64,000 nucleotides of DNA from Brachionus manjavacas (taxonomy: Eukaryota; Rotifera; Eurotatoria; Ploima; Brachionidae). The notes under the pieces were generated by a model that ran no database searches, was not told where the DNA came from, and saw only the letters and a list, made by a program, of their open reading frames with translations. The translations under genes and the position numbers were made by a program. Shown in pieces: positions 1 through 11,075 of this stretch. The stretch spans positions 7,874,001-7,938,000 of the forward strand of contig JAHQIY010000002.1 in assembly GCA_019054805.1 (NCBI GenBank). The letters are read 5' to 3'. Every line of letters begins with the position of its first letter. Positions within the stretch are counted from its first letter, which is position 1.

Positions 1-1
1 A

Positions 2-502
2 GCATATAGACAGGCATTCGATTCGGCTAATTTTAAAGATTTTAATGACTTTACAAGTGTTTGTTTTGGTATTTGGAAAGTATCTTTTCCTTTAAATGCA
101 TCTTAAGATACTTGGAGAACAGCAAGTTGTTCTTGTCCTAGTAATTTCAAATTTAAAATGTGTAAACATATTATTGGCATAGCATCTATTAAAGGTTTAA
201 CAATTATACCTTATGAGGCTAAAACTGTTCCTATTGGTCAAAAGAGAAAACGTGGGCGACCACAAAAAGCAAAAGCTGCTTTATTTTTTCAAAATGATGA
301 TGCTAAATTAACAGAATCAGATTATGAAAATGAAGACGAAGAAGATGAGAATGAGTTGCCAACAGAAGAGGAAAGAAATATAGCTGCTTTTGATTTAAAT
401 CCACAGCAACTACCACCATCACCACAACCAACGCCACCATCACCACAACAACAATATTTAAATGACCATGTTAATAAAGACCATTTGGTTTTAAAAAAAT
501 AA
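2..502 (+). pseudogene. C-terminal end of a SWIM zinc-finger (MULE-type) transposase, truncated
   Basis: The frame is open from base 2 and runs into the window from the left. An in-frame TAA at 104-106 interrupts it. Just downstream is a SWIM zinc-binding motif: CSC at about 128-136 followed by CKH at 161-169, giving the CxC...CxH spacing found at the C-terminus of Mutator/FAR1-type transposases. The tail after it carries an AT-hook-like KRKRGRPQK stretch, then an acidic Glu/Asp-rich segment and a Pro/Gln-rich end. The part from ATG 158 would be 114 aa, but that ATG lies inside the zinc finger, so it is not a natural start. SWIM proteins of this kind bind DNA or zinc next to a MULE DDE core that lies outside the window. 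The stop codon suggests a dead transposon gene; a host gene derived from one is a weaker alternative. A Mutator-like MITE starts 370 bp downstream. Confidence 0.65.
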
Positions 503-861
503 AATAGAGTCTTAAGACCCAGAAAGATTTAAAAACTTTATGTATTTGTATTTTTTATTATTTTAATTGTACTTCCTGTTAATCGTTACTTTGATAAAAA
601 AACTATTTTTTTATGTGCTGTATAATTTAAGTTCGTTTATTTTCAATAAATTTAAAAATAATTAAAAGTAATTTCTTGGTACAGTAAAAGATAAGTTCTT
701 ATAACAGAATCATCATTTTTATGGAACAAAACGCTTACTTTGATGGTACACTCCGTAAAGATATAGTACACAAAAAAAATATTCTAAGTACTGTGTTTTT
801 ATGGTACAAAAAAATTAAAATATAGTACAGAAAAAATATATCTCTTAAAAAATGACAAGGA

Positions 862-1533
862 ATTAAAAATGGGAATATTATTTCAGCACAATCAATTTCT
901 GATTAGCACAATGAAAAAAACATTCAGCACAATTCGATTTCTTCTCAGCACAAAAAATTATATTTAAAAAAAAAACATTTAACACAAAAAAATTGTGTTT
1001 GAAAATAATTCTTTAATGAAATTTTTTTTTTCAACACAAAAATATTTACAATAAAATAATTTTTTTTTTAATTTAAATTTTATTTAATGATATTTATAAG
1101 TGGAAGTTAGGTAAATAAAGTAAATTTCGAAGCTTAAAGAAAAGAAATTTAAAAAAAAAATTAGTCTCTGGAAAACCAGTTTCCGCATTTTTTGCTCTAC
1201 CTCTTTTAGACTTATTGACAAATTTGTCCTATTTTAAACAGTTCTTCTAATGCCAATAAATGTGCTAAATATCCTAATTTAGTGAAAAACTTGCAAGAAC
1301 ATTTCTTACTGTAAAGGTTAACTTTATAACGGTTCTTGAATAAATTCTTTTAAATTTTCCCAACAAGCCATTAATTTTTGTGTTGAATTTATTTTATTTT
1401 TGATTTTTGTGCTAATAGTAATTTTTTTCAAGTTTTAATTTTTGTGTTGAGAAGAAATCATTTTGTGCTGAGAGTTTTGAAATTGTGTTAAATGGTTACT
1501 TTATTGTGTTGAAAAGGTAGACCCATTAAAAAT
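862..1533. mobile_element. Mutator-like MITE with 9-bp target duplication
   Basis: The element runs 871-1524 (654 bp) and is flanked by perfect 9-bp direct repeats ATTAAAAAT at 862-870 and 1525-1533. The ends begin GGG and finish CCC and form long imperfect inverted repeats. A short AGCACAA/AACACAA motif recurs near each end: starts at about 884, 904, 924, 946 and 981 on the left and, mirrored, at about 1504, 1483, 1463, 1442 and 1407 on the right, so the spacing from each end is almost the same. A 9-bp duplication with G-starting long TIRs is characteristic of Mutator-like elements. There is no coding capacity, so it would need a transposase supplied in trans. Confidence 0.75.
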
Positions 1534-2591
1534 CAAAAGGAAAAAGTTATACGCCGTGGAAAATCAAGCATACAAATTCGATAGACTTAAATTATTTTAA
1601 ATTATTTATCTAAGCTATTTTAAATTAAAATCGAAAATCTGTTAATATTCGTTGTTTTTTGTAGTAAATAAATATTTTTTGTAAAATGAGCTTTTATATG
1701 CGCTTGGAATATTTAGTAAATTTTAGGCTAATGTAGTGAGAAAACGGGGTAATCTGACTCATTTTCGGGGTAACCCTAAGCCCTCACATAATTACATGAC
1801 TGAGGTAATATGGTGAGAATACAAATTGGGGTAAAATCGGTTAGCATTTTCGAAGTTTTCAGGTGGTCAGAACCCCCAAATAAGTAATAAAAAATAGGTG
1901 ACCGGTTTACTATATTTTTGATTATAACTTTTCAGAAAAAGGGAAAATTTCGCCTCGGATTACATTTTCTGGAATAAAAACATTATCTTCATTAAAAAAA
2001 GAATGAAATTCCTATCACATAGATTAAGTTATTGACTGTAATTTTTTTATTATAAACATAGACTCAAAAACAAAGGTTACAAGTACTTCAAAATATCTCA
2101 ACCAAGTCTATTCACCATCTTCCCTTTAACACTCCATCGAAAATTTTAATAATTTTTTCGAAGAAATTAAATTAGATACAAAAAAAAATATAATTTAGAG
2201 GAAAGTTCCTCTTGGCAGCTCCGAACGGAATAAAAATTTTTTACTTGATTTTTTTTTTGTTACTGTAGCTTATCAGAAATGGTTCTGAATTTTTGTTGTG
2301 CTATATTGTGTCTTTTTGAAAAGTAATCGTTTATTTCACTTGCTATTAGTTCATGTTGAGCTTTTGTTTTTATAAATTTTATAAATAATTGTTTTGATCT
2401 GTCTTCTATTTTATCGATTTTAAACACTTTGTTTTAAAAGGAAAAAACTTGATTTTTCTAAAAATCCTGTTTAGCATTTTTTGTAGATTTAGCTTTATTT
2501 TTTCCGTCTCGAATTTAAAATAATGAAACAGTAGTCGAAGAATGAACAGATCAGTGGTTTGAATAGGGTTAAATTGATTGTCAGGGATGAA
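1534..2591. other. AT-rich intergenic sequence with one dispersed repeat
   Basis: No convincing exon was found. About 1740-1910 is a dispersed repeat rich in GGGGTAA and TTACCCC blocks. Its reverse complement resembles 14680-14790: both share an AACCGG...ACCTATTTT start and an AAAATGCT..CCGA segment further in. The rest is low-complexity A/T sequence. Confidence 0.4.
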
Positions 2592-3164
2592 CTTCATTTC
2601 AGAGTTGGTCCAAAGTCAAAGTCAAGTCTGGACTTTGACTAAAACAAAAAAAAATTTTTAAAAATTTTTGTTTTAAAAAAAATTAGTTCTCGAATTTCAA
2701 TGTTTTTACATTAAATTTTATCATTGTTAATTTTCTGTAATTTGGTGCTAATATGGAATGATGAGGTCTAATGTTATAGCCTGAAAATAATTAAGTTGAC
2801 TTGAGTGGACTCAAGTCAAAGTCAGACTTTGACCAAAAAATAATCACAAATTCAAAGTCGACTTTGACTTTGACTTTTAACGATTCTGAATTTAAAGTTA
2901 GACTTTTGACCAACTCTGGCTCCGAGTAATCAAACCCTTTTCGTCATTGATAGAAACATTTTTAAATCACGTATAATACAATAATTCAATAATATGCAAT
3001 TTAAATACTAAAATACTGGATTAGGAACAAAATAAAAACATTTTAGTTTATTTTGTATTTAATGTCACTCAAGTCAAAGTGGACTCAAGTCAAAGTCGAC
3101 TTTGTCTTTGACTTTTAACGATTCTGACTGTAAAGTTTGACTTTTGACCAACTCTGCTTCATTT
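2592..3164. mobile_element. hAT-like MITE with 8-bp target duplication
   Basis: The 8-bp direct repeats CTTCATTT at 2592-2599 and 3157-3164 flank 2600-3156 (557 bp). The ends are inverted: CAGAGTTGGTC on the left and GACCAACTCTG-like on the right. An 8-bp duplication with CAG-starting TIRs is the hAT signature. Subterminal AAAGTCAA/TTGACTTT repeats fill both ends. A second copy of the right end stops at 2918 inside the element, so it holds an internal duplication or a nested relative. No ORF was found. Confidence 0.7.
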
Positions 3165-3984
3165 AAAGCTTTTGATTTTCGAATTAGATTCATTTTTGAT
3201 GTCTGTTTATTCATTGTGTCTTGTAAATGTCTTTTTTAGGTGAGTTTAGGGTCCAGGGTAAATATTAGGGTATATTAAGGTTAATATTAAATAAATTATT
3301 AAAAAAAAAACATAGATTAAAGCAGACAATCTTATAACACAAAATTACCTGAATTTTTTTATCCTGCATTTTTTATAGATAATATATCTCCTTTTTACTG
3401 GAATAAATAATTAAATAAAAATTTTAAAAAAGAATTGATTTTAAAAAAATAATTTTTATTAATTAATTAGTAAGATGAAGATAGATTTTAAGTAATTTGA
3501 AATTTAAAAAAATATACTAATATGACTTGCACTAAAAGCATGTTCTTTCTGACTGTTTATCATTCTTAGTTCTGCTGTGCATCCAAGAGTTTTGATTTGA
3601 TTGAGCTGGTCTTACTCCAGTTGATTTTGATCTATTATTTTCTTTTTCTTTGCAATATGTACATTTATAATGTAAATATTCATACTTAGGAGTAATTGGT
3701 TCAATGCCATCACCGACTTCCACTTATCGGATAAATCGTGAAAGTAAAAGAACAATATTTCTTAATTAAACATAGAATTCAGAGAAATCATCAAAGGTTT
3801 TATTAAGTCTTGTCATAAAAGTATTGTTTAGGCTTAAGTTTTATTCCAATTTATTTTAATTAAATTTATTTTTATTTAAACAAAATTAAAAATAAATTTA
3901 AATAAGATAAAATAAAATGAAAATAAAAAAAAGGATAAATAAGGTTAAATAATGAAAAAAAATTAAAAAAGTTTAGTTGATATT
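3165..3984. other. AT-rich intergenic sequence
   Basis: Low-complexity sequence. A 63-codon minus-strand frame at 3532-3723 has a CxxC pair but no recognisable family, so it is not called as a gene. Confidence 0.3.
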
Positions 3985-4305
3985 AGATTCAAAACCTTCT
4001 CAATATTCTTCCACCAGTCTGACGACAAATCGAACAGCATGACTCAGTCCTGTCCTGTCATATGTAATCACTCAACTCAAAAAGTCGATTTGAGACTGTT
4101 AGTAACTTTGGTGCATTATATTGGTGCATCATATTTCAGCTTCAAAATAGATCGAACTGCTGAATTTTGAATAACTTGTATTTTTTTTGATGTTAGTTTC
4201 TGAGAATGAATTTAAACAAGGAAAAGAATAAACCAAGATTGATTCTATTGATTTGTAAAGATTACCAAATGTTTTTGGTTCAAATCCTATTTCTTTTTTG
4301 AGAGA
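3985..4305 (-). pseudogene. Decayed LINE (CR1/jockey-type) ORF2 C-terminal relic
   Basis: On the minus strand this stretch aligns by eye with the C-terminal part of the LINE ORF at 63663-63986: the segments for LSERYVG, LTVSNRLFE and NSFSEN occur in the same order. Several frameshifts and stops are present. No 3' UTR or tail is attached, so both ends are eroded. Confidence 0.6.
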
Positions 4306-4855
4306 CATTTTATTTTATTAACTTAATATAAAAAAATATCACAAAAATATATTTCTAATTAAACTTTTAAATTTTTAAATTAAAACTGACTGACTCGTGG
4401 TCATCCACCGGCTTAAGTTAATTATTAATTAATTACTGCATTCTTTTAATTCGTCAACCATTTATTTCAGAGAATAATAAATTTTTGCAAAAAATTACCA
4501 AAAATTACAACAAATATTGTAACAGATTGAAAGTTTTTGTTTGAAAAATAAAAAAAATTATAAACCTATTAAAAAACCAAACAAAATAGCAAAAATTGCC
4601 AATTTTTTGTCCGAAATCGAATTTACCATGTCTATATTTACATTACCATGTAATATTACGCAAAATTACATCAATAAACGTAATTTTATGTAAAATTACA
4701 CATATTTAAATAAGAACCATGTAAAAAAAGGAATTGTATTTTGGAAGCCGTAACAAATTATTAAAAATTGATTTTTTTTTAAATCTTTATTTTAAAATCA
4801 ATAGGTCGAACAGTAATGTTCAATAAGTTTTTAATTATTCAATAATTTAAACTAG
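4306..4855. other. AT-rich intergenic sequence
   Basis: No feature could be supported. About 4590-4740 has loosely repeated TTACATGTA-like words. Confidence 0.3.
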
Positions 4856-5136
4856 TTAATTTTCGGCTTTAGCTTTTCCATTGTATTGAGGCATGTTAAT
4901 TGCCATGTAAAATGACGGAGCCAAAGTTCCAAATACCAAAACTACGCCCATAACAGCCAATTCCTGAAAAAAATTATTAAAAGAGAAAAATTTTTTTATT
5001 TAAAATTCCAAATTACTCCATTTGAGAGTTTATTTTTAGGCGGACTGAATTGATACAAAACTTGTTGGAAATTTCTTTTGGGCAAAACACTTAATTTGTT
5101 GGTTTGAACCAATCTAGTGACAGATCTGGCTAACAT
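4856..5136 (-). CDS. Cytochrome c oxidase subunit 8-like small mitochondrial protein (two exons)
   Basis: Exon 1 is 5017-5136 (ATG at 5136) and exon 2 is 4856-4963, joined across a 53-bp intron with a GTAATT donor and a TTTTTTCAG acceptor, phase 0. The product is 75 aa. The first 40 residues are basic and rich in Ser, Thr and Gln without acidic residues (MLARSVTRLVQTNK...), which suits a mitochondrial presequence. Then come a PPKNKLSNG segment, ELAVMG, and one hydrophobic helix at about residues 43-64. The order 'Pro-Pro, Lys, Leu, then ELAV and a single membrane span' is that of COX subunit VIII, a nuclear-encoded single-span subunit of inner-membrane complex IV. The polar C-terminus (PQYNGKAKAEN) would face out of the membrane. 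Family assignment is from memory of the short motif and is tentative; another small single-span mitochondrial subunit is possible. The splice sites and clean joined frame make a real gene likely. Confidence 0.6.
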
Positions 5137-5478
5137 TTTTATTATTTATTGATCAATTTAAATCTAAACAAAAATAATCTCCTTTTTAGTCCAAATTTAA
5201 TTCTTAGAAATAAATTACGAACGCTTTTTCTGAAAGAAAAATAAATTAAAAAAAACGCATAGTTATTCTTGTTAAGCATTTAGCAAGCGTACTTTAAATA
5301 AAATATTATTATTTAATTTACATATTTCTCAAATTTTTTAATTTTCTTTACAAAAATTTAGTTTTAATTATTTAAATAATTAGTTTAAAAAATTTTTTTT
5401 GGAGCGTCATGCTATTAACGCAAATAGGAAATTATCATATACAATAGAACAAAAAACATTTAATTTTTTATTTTTGAA

Positions 5479-6293
5479 TTATTTTTTAGAACTAAATTCA
5501 AAGACCAATGTTGAGGTAGTGGACCCTGTCGAGCCGCCAAATGAAAACGACGATGGTGCTTTTATTTCTTCGACAAATTTAAAATCTAAAAAACGAAACA
5601 AAATGAAAATAAAAATTTTAGAGCATTTTTAAAAATACCTTTATTTTCGCCAAAAAAATCCTGTAATTCTTTACTAGTCCAATTGCAGGAGGTTATAATA
5701 AAAATGGCATTCTGGTTTAGAATTTTTTTCAAATAGTCCTTATACAAGCATCTTTTTGTTTTTGGATCATCGGGACATAAACTAATGGCATCATAAGTTC
5801 CTTTATCAATGGCGACATCAAAATTTTCATCACATTTGGCATCAAGGTCCAACACATCTGTGACTTTATAGTCAATACTCAAATTTTTGCTTTCTGCAAT
5901 TGATTTGGCCAAATTGATAGCTTTTTCCGAGTAGTCAACACCCACTATATGCCTAAATCCAGCTTCTGCCTAAAAGAAATCAAAAAACTCTTTGTGTGAA
6001 AAAAAATCAAAATTTACCATCATGCAGCAAGAAAAACCATTTCCGCATCCTATGTCTATGCACCTAGTGCTTTCTCTATCTAATTGTTTGTTTTTCAGCC
6101 AACTAATGACACGCTTTGCAGTCTGAGCTCCGAACCATATTTCACCTTCGTCGCCAAACTGATTGAAATTTTCTATTTCTTGCTCGTATGCTTTTTCCCA
6201 ACTAGATAAACCAAATAAATCAAACTTATTTCATTTGAACAAATTTTACTATTCCAAAGTTCCTAATTTAGATGAACTCAACTCTTCGGACAT
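5479..6293 (-). CDS. EEF1AKMT2: EEF1A lysine methyltransferase 2 (METTL10-like), four exons
   Basis: The exons are 6250-6293, 6018-6201, 5639-5969 and 5479-5585. Introns are 49, 48 and 53 bp, all GT/AG, and the joined frame is 221 aa. The protein opens with LGTLEYWEKAYEQEI and GEIWFG, the N-terminal signature of METTL10. The SAM-binding core follows: motif I IDIGCGNG at about residues 63-70, the acidic VGVDYS strand end at about 85-90, DVAIDKGTYDAISL in the middle, and TSCNWT in the post-motif. The C-terminus ends in a FSFGG...STLVFEF strand pair typical of the family. The enzyme methylates a lysine of translation elongation factor eEF1A in the cytoplasm, using S-adenosylmethionine; this is family knowledge. 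Reading the third exon alone would give a false C-terminus, because the true end lies past an intron. It sits between the COX8-like gene and the CHTOP-like gene on the same strand. Confidence 0.92.
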
Positions 6294-6369
6294 TTTTAAA
6301 ATAAAAAAAAATTCATAAAATTTTATTATTTTTCAAAGAAGAAAAACTTTTGTCTTCATTTTAAATAAT

Positions 6370-6795
6370 TTAAAAATTCTTTTTTAAATTGCTCAGCATT
6401 AAATTGTTTCTCTTCTGCAAAAGGTCCAAGTCTTTGACAGACAAATTGTTTGTTTCCTTTTTGTAGTTCGAATTTTTGTTCATTATCCGATAGCGATCAT
6501 TGACGCTTAATTTACTCTTTGTTTTTAGGACTACTTTGGTGCGGCCGGATGATTCCAGTGGATAAAGAATACTTTGTAAAGATCCATTTGTCGAATTAGA
6601 CCATTTTTTAAGACGTGTCTCTTTTAAGTCTTCTTTAAATGGAATGAAGTTCATGTTGTAGCTCGTTCTTTTGGTACGGTTTTGTCCAGAGAGTCTGTAG
6701 AATGTGTTCATTTCAAGAGAAAGTTCGTGTTCTTTGTTTGGCGTTGGGCTACATTTTGAAAATTTGTCGCCATTAATTCCAGAATTTAAATCCAT
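6370..6795 (-). CDS. Small basic protein with a CHTOP/UIF-like UAP56-binding motif
   Basis: A 141-aa frame starting at the first ATG (6795). The frame is open 16 codons further upstream, but that part has only a TTG and could be read through from an exon not seen. Residues 87-103 read KVVLKTKSKLSVNDRYR, closely resembling the conserved N-terminal motif of CHTOP, and less closely the LNERF motif of UIF and ALYREF. In those mRNA-export factors the motif binds the helicase UAP56/DDX39B. The rest is Ser-, Lys- and Asn-rich with no other domain, and ends in a leucine/lysine helix-like tail. Proposed role: nuclear RNA-binding adaptor. This rests on one motif, so moderate confidence only. It lies 77 bp upstream of the EEF1AKMT2 start, in the same orientation. 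Confidence 0.55.
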   Translation of the reverse strand: MDLNSGINGDKFSKCSPTPNKEHELSLEMNTFYRLSGQNRTKRTSYNMNFIPFKEDLKETRLKKWSNSTNGSLQSILYPLESSGRTKVVLKTKSKLSVNDRYRIMNKNSNYKKETNNLSVKDLDLLQKRNNLMLSNLKKNF

Positions 6796-8242
6796 CACAT
6801 AACTTGACTTAAATGTTTGAAAATAAAATAGTGAACAAAACAAACAATGCCTAAGTTTTTTTTATTCGAAGCGTTTTTAAAATTTTTGTTTTGATTTCAT
6901 TTAATTAAATCTAATTTAAATATAGAAATTTATTTTTTTTATCCCTCTATGGATTTGTTTTATTTATTTAATTAAGTGGAAAATTAAAATTTCATTTTGA
7001 ATAAAAATAAAAAAATTAAATTGAAAGATTTTTTTCAAATCAATTTAAAAGAAATTTATTATTCATTAGGAATTGATATCCTGGGCAGGCGCGTACAAAA
7101 TTTAATATTTAAATTTTTTTATTCAAAAAGGTTGAATTGATGGATTTTTTCTATTTAGTTAAAAACTATTTTGTTTGTTAATGAGTGCGTGTCTGGTATT
7201 ATTAAGATTAGAAAAAATGACTGAAGTTGAATCACCAAAAAGTTGTTTAAGAACCATGAAATGCTAGAATTAAAATTTTTTATTGTGGATAAAATAAAGA
7301 AAAATTTATATTTTGCATAAGTTAAAGTTTATTTATTTAAATAAAACAAATAAATTTTGTTTGATTTTAACATTAATTTTCTTTTAGAATAGTTCAATGA
7401 CACTTAAATTTTAAATCAAAAAAATCATCGAAAAGTTTTTTTCTAATATTTTTTTTAAGTTCTACTAAAATGAAATTGGTTGTCAATTAAAAAATTTAAG
7501 TATTTTTTGTTATTTAAGTTTTTTTTCAAAAAAAAGTAGAAAAGAGTAAAAGATAAAAGATGAAGGAGAAGAAATATTTGAATTCTCTATTACGATACTT
7601 TGTCTTGAATAAATTTTCATTTTTTAAAAAAGAGTTCCAATAAGTTAGAAATATTGGATTTCTATTTAATTTAGCGTTAATTAATTTTTTGTGTGTATAA
7701 TCTTAATAATTGAGAGAAAGATTACAAATTTTGGATATTATATTCAAATTTTGTGGTATTCGCACTGAAATTTTCTTTACATATGTTTTATCTTTTATTT
7801 TTTTTGTCTATTAAAAAATTCAAAAAGCTTATTAAGCTTTTTGAACATCGAGATTCATCTAATGAGATTTTTAATATTTAAAAGAAATTTTTAAATTTCA
7901 AATTTTTGTAATTTATTTTTTCAATTAATTAAATAATTTTTTTCATCTGATTTTGAAAAATAATTTGGTTCTAATCTTCTAACCAAATCTAAATTTTCAA
8001 TTAAATTTAATTTGATTTAATAATTTATCTTCAAACTAACTGGTCTTGAAATTCATGTACCAATATTGATGCTAAATAAGGACCTCTCTCTTCCTAAATT
8101 CAAAAACTTTTTTTTTAAAGAATCTATTTAAATAATTAAACTGCACCTAAAACAGTTAAGATAACAAGTTTCATAATTTTTTTAAATTCTTTTCTTTTGG
8201 AAAATACCAGGCATGATTATTTTAAATTTTAGTAGTTTTTGA
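6796..8242. other. AT-rich intergenic sequence
   Basis: Mostly A/T low complexity with no exon, TIR pair or RNA gene that could be supported. It includes poly-T runs and a few ATTTAAA-rich tracts. Confidence 0.3.
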
Positions 8243-8503
8243 ATGACTATATCTAAAATCAAGAAATATATATATTATATTGATAAACTAAGATATGTCA
8301 ACTTAAAAATAAGAATTAGAACGGACAAAGTTGTTAAAAGCATTCGTCAAGCAGTCAACGAGCTTTCAATTGGTGACGGACAGGGTATGATCAAGTGTAA
8401 TTGTACAAAACAATGTTCGACTACCAGATGTACTTGTAGAAAGTCAAACTTGTTGTGTAATTCAAGATGCCATGGCTCAAATAGCTTGTGTTTGAACAAA
8501 TAA
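8243..8503 (+). pseudogene. Orphan cysteine-rich C-terminal tail of a Ginger-type integrase
   Basis: An 86-codon frame whose second half has ten cysteines in the pattern C-N-C-T-K-Q-C...RCTC...LLCNSRCHG. The same arrangement ends the Ginger-like transposon at 12405-14584 (about 14236-14360), and comparable tails are known at the end of KRBA2-like integrase proteins. No integrase core precedes it, so it is probably a 5'-deleted relic. The ATG at 8243 precedes low-complexity sequence and is unlikely to be a real start. A small domesticated Cys-rich protein cannot be excluded. Confidence 0.5.
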
Positions 8504-9624
8504 CTTTTATACTTTTTTACGTATTTTTAGTTATTTACTAGAACTCTTTTAGTAATTTACTAGAAAAAATAAAATATCAGTAAAAATTGAAAGTCTTTTC
8601 TGTTTTCTTTTTATACTTATTTACGTATGAATACGTAAATATATATATTTCCGTGTTTTACTAATTTACGATAACATAAATATTCAAGCTAATAATCAAA
8701 AAAAACTTAGTGTACCATATGTTCAAAATTTCGACTTCATAATTCGAAATACAACTCCGACGCGGGCAATAAATACCATCTCGCCCATGTTAAAACATTC
8801 TTAACTTAAACTGCCTCTTCCAAAGTAGTTTTTCTAATTTTAGGGCGCAGTCAAAGTCAAAATTTTTAATAAAATATTGCATTTCCGCTTGAGTTTCTTT
8901 GAAAAAATTAAAAGTAATTTTTTTAAATAATGCATTTGATGCTGCACCGCAAATTGAATAGAAAAGAAATTTAAAATAAATGATATTTTTTTCAAAAAAG
9001 TTTCTTTCACTAGCGCAGCATCAAATCTATAAAATTTAAAATTAATTTAGTAATTCTGAAAAAAGAATTAGCAAGAAAATAAAAATATTCAAAAAAAAAA
9101 GAGCTAAATATATTTTTTTAAATGTTCTAAAATAAAATTCTATTAAATGACTTGACAATTTTTAATGAAAGGTATCGTACCGTAATTAATTAAATTACAT
9201 TTTTTTTATCACTGTTAATTTCGATTGAGATAATTTTTCTTGATTTTAAATAAATTTTTTGATAAATTATTTCGGTTGTAATAATATTTGGGTTTTGGTT
9301 CTTTATTGTCCAAGCAATTCATTTGTCATTTTTTTTCTATTGAATTCGCTTCATCCAAAGACTGATTAATATTATTATTTCTGTCACTTCGATAACAAAC
9401 AATCATACTAGGATTTATACTCAAATTTGTTTCATTTACATGGTTTTAGAAAATTTTCTTTATTTGCTTTTTCAATATATATAATAAATTGATTCTCAAG
9501 AGATGGGATATAATCTAAACTAAAAATTTCACTTTTGATAAATTTTTAAAAATTTTGATTTTATTTATTATTGTAAAAAATACAAATAAAAAATCCGATT
9601 CAAATAGTGTAAAAAAAATAATAA
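8504..9624. other. Intergenic sequence downstream of the Arp2 gene
   Basis: AT-rich. A 43-codon minus-strand frame at about 9336-9465 (ending ...SLDEANSIEKK) looks slightly protein-like, but it has no start, acceptor or recognisable family. Nothing else could be supported. Confidence 0.3.
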
Positions 9625-11075
9625 TTATTTCGCTTTGGCCAACAGTTTATTTAAGCATCTGACACCTTGTTCTTGGTATTCTTGTTTGCTAACCCAGAAA
9701 TTATCACTATCCCTCATAATATTAGCTAGAACAGAACCACCAAAGTAGACCATATGCTTTTGTCTTGACGAACTCTCAATTCTGAGTTTGAATTTCTAAA
9801 TAAAGGTTGAAAAACTTGAAAAATTTTTTCCTTTTTATTTTCTAAATATACCGCTAATCTCTGCACATCCCCTTTAAGCACCCTTTCTAAATACAACTGA
9901 GTAATTTCGCGCTCCAATCGACTGGCAAACCCTGGATACATGGTTGTACCACCACTTAGTACAATATGTTTGAAAAATTCAGACCTCATGTCAATGTCCG
10001 ATTTTTGGATGGTATCAAACAACAATTCAGATATTCCCATGGCTTCTACGTCGGCTAAATGCGGTTGGAATAAGATTTCGGGAGCTTCAAATCTTTCTCC
10101 ACCAAGTTTAATCACTCTACCATCTGGCAACTAAAAGAATAAATTTATTGATGAAAAAAACACTGAAAAATCTTACTGTGTAGGACTCGACTAAAACTGT
10201 TGTTTCCAGCGCCAGCTTTTGCTCTTCAACAATATCGTGAGCAACGTAGCACAATTTTTCCTTCATAATTCTAACTGTCTCAAAGTCGGCAGTATGGTTA
10301 AAAGCATAGCCCCTAAGCAAGAGCAATTTAATTAGATATTTGGTTATGTCTCTTCCAGCAATGTCCAATCTTCGAGTCAAATGCGGCAGAGAAAATCCCT
10401 CGTAGACGGGACAGATATGTGTGACACCATCACCAGAGTCCAAGACAATACCAGTCAGCAGGCCTTGGGCGTACAGAGTCAGCACGGCTTGAATGGATAT
10501 GTAACAGCCTTGGAAGCCATACTTCTCAAACATGATCTCGACAAGCTTTTCTCGGTTCGAGTTCGGGTTCATCGGAGGCTCGGTGAGAAGAATTTTGCAC
10601 TCTTTGGGATCAATGTTCAATTTGTTGGCACCAAATGTGTAGTCCCAGAGATGTATCATGTCGTCCCAGTTGCGAACCATGCCATTATCCATTGGATAGT
10701 TTAGCTCTAACATATGCCTAAGCTGGCTGGCTTCATCGCCAAGAATAATGTCCTTTAAAATTGAAAATATCTCTTTTGTGGTCACTTCTAAAAACCATTT
10801 AAACTTACTTCCATCTTTTAATTAGAAATTTTATTTAAAATTTAATAAAAAATTTTTCTCTTTACTTCAATGTTCGTGCTGTTGATGTTTGAATTGGAGC
10901 GGAGAATTGGTCGACCAACTAGGGAGGGAAAAATGTGGTCAGGAAAATTGCTGCCGGCGAAACCACATTTTACAAACTTAAAGTAAATATTTTAATATTT
11001 TTTCTTTTAACTAGATGGTTTAGGTACGCCAGTGCCATTGTCACACACTACTATTCTTCTGCCTTGGCTGTCCAT
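9625..11075 (-). CDS. ARP2: Actin-related protein 2 (Arp2), five exons
   Basis: The exons are 11028-11075, 10866-10976, 10177-10752, 9852-10130 and 9625-9795, with short GT/AG introns (51-113 bp). The joined product is 394 aa, the same length as vertebrate ARP2. It starts [16 protein letters not shown], the phosphate-1 loop of the actin fold. It continues with [22 protein letters not shown], the phosphate-2 loop [37 protein letters not shown] and, at the end, [11 protein letters not shown] and [14 protein letters not shown]. Arp2 and Arp3 form the nucleating pair of the cytoplasmic Arp2/3 complex, which branches actin filaments. The exon 2/3 junction is the least certain: starting exon 3 at GAC 10752 gives ...[12 protein letters not shown], two residues shorter than the usual NIEIKDLMVGDEAS. 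The other three junctions match the family exactly. The conserved catalytic and nucleotide residues are intact, so it should be functional. Confidence 0.95.

Noticed and set aside
3230..3310. AGGGTAAATATTAGGGTA words as a telomere-like repeat
   Set aside because: The units are irregular and short and do not form a true tandem array.
3532..3723. 63-codon minus-strand frame with a CxxC pair
   Set aside because: Too short, one zinc-like pair only, no partner exon or match.
5399..5632. 77-codon plus-strand frame
   Set aside because: It overlaps the last exon and third intron of the minus-strand EEF1AKMT2 gene, whose splice pattern and family match are clear.
9336..9465. 43-codon minus-strand frame ending SLDEANSIEKK
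   Set aside because: It looks slightly protein-like but has no start, no AG acceptor at its left border and no family.
10381..10704. 107-codon plus-strand frame opposite Arp2
   Set aside because: It is the antisense shadow of a highly conserved Arp2 exon.
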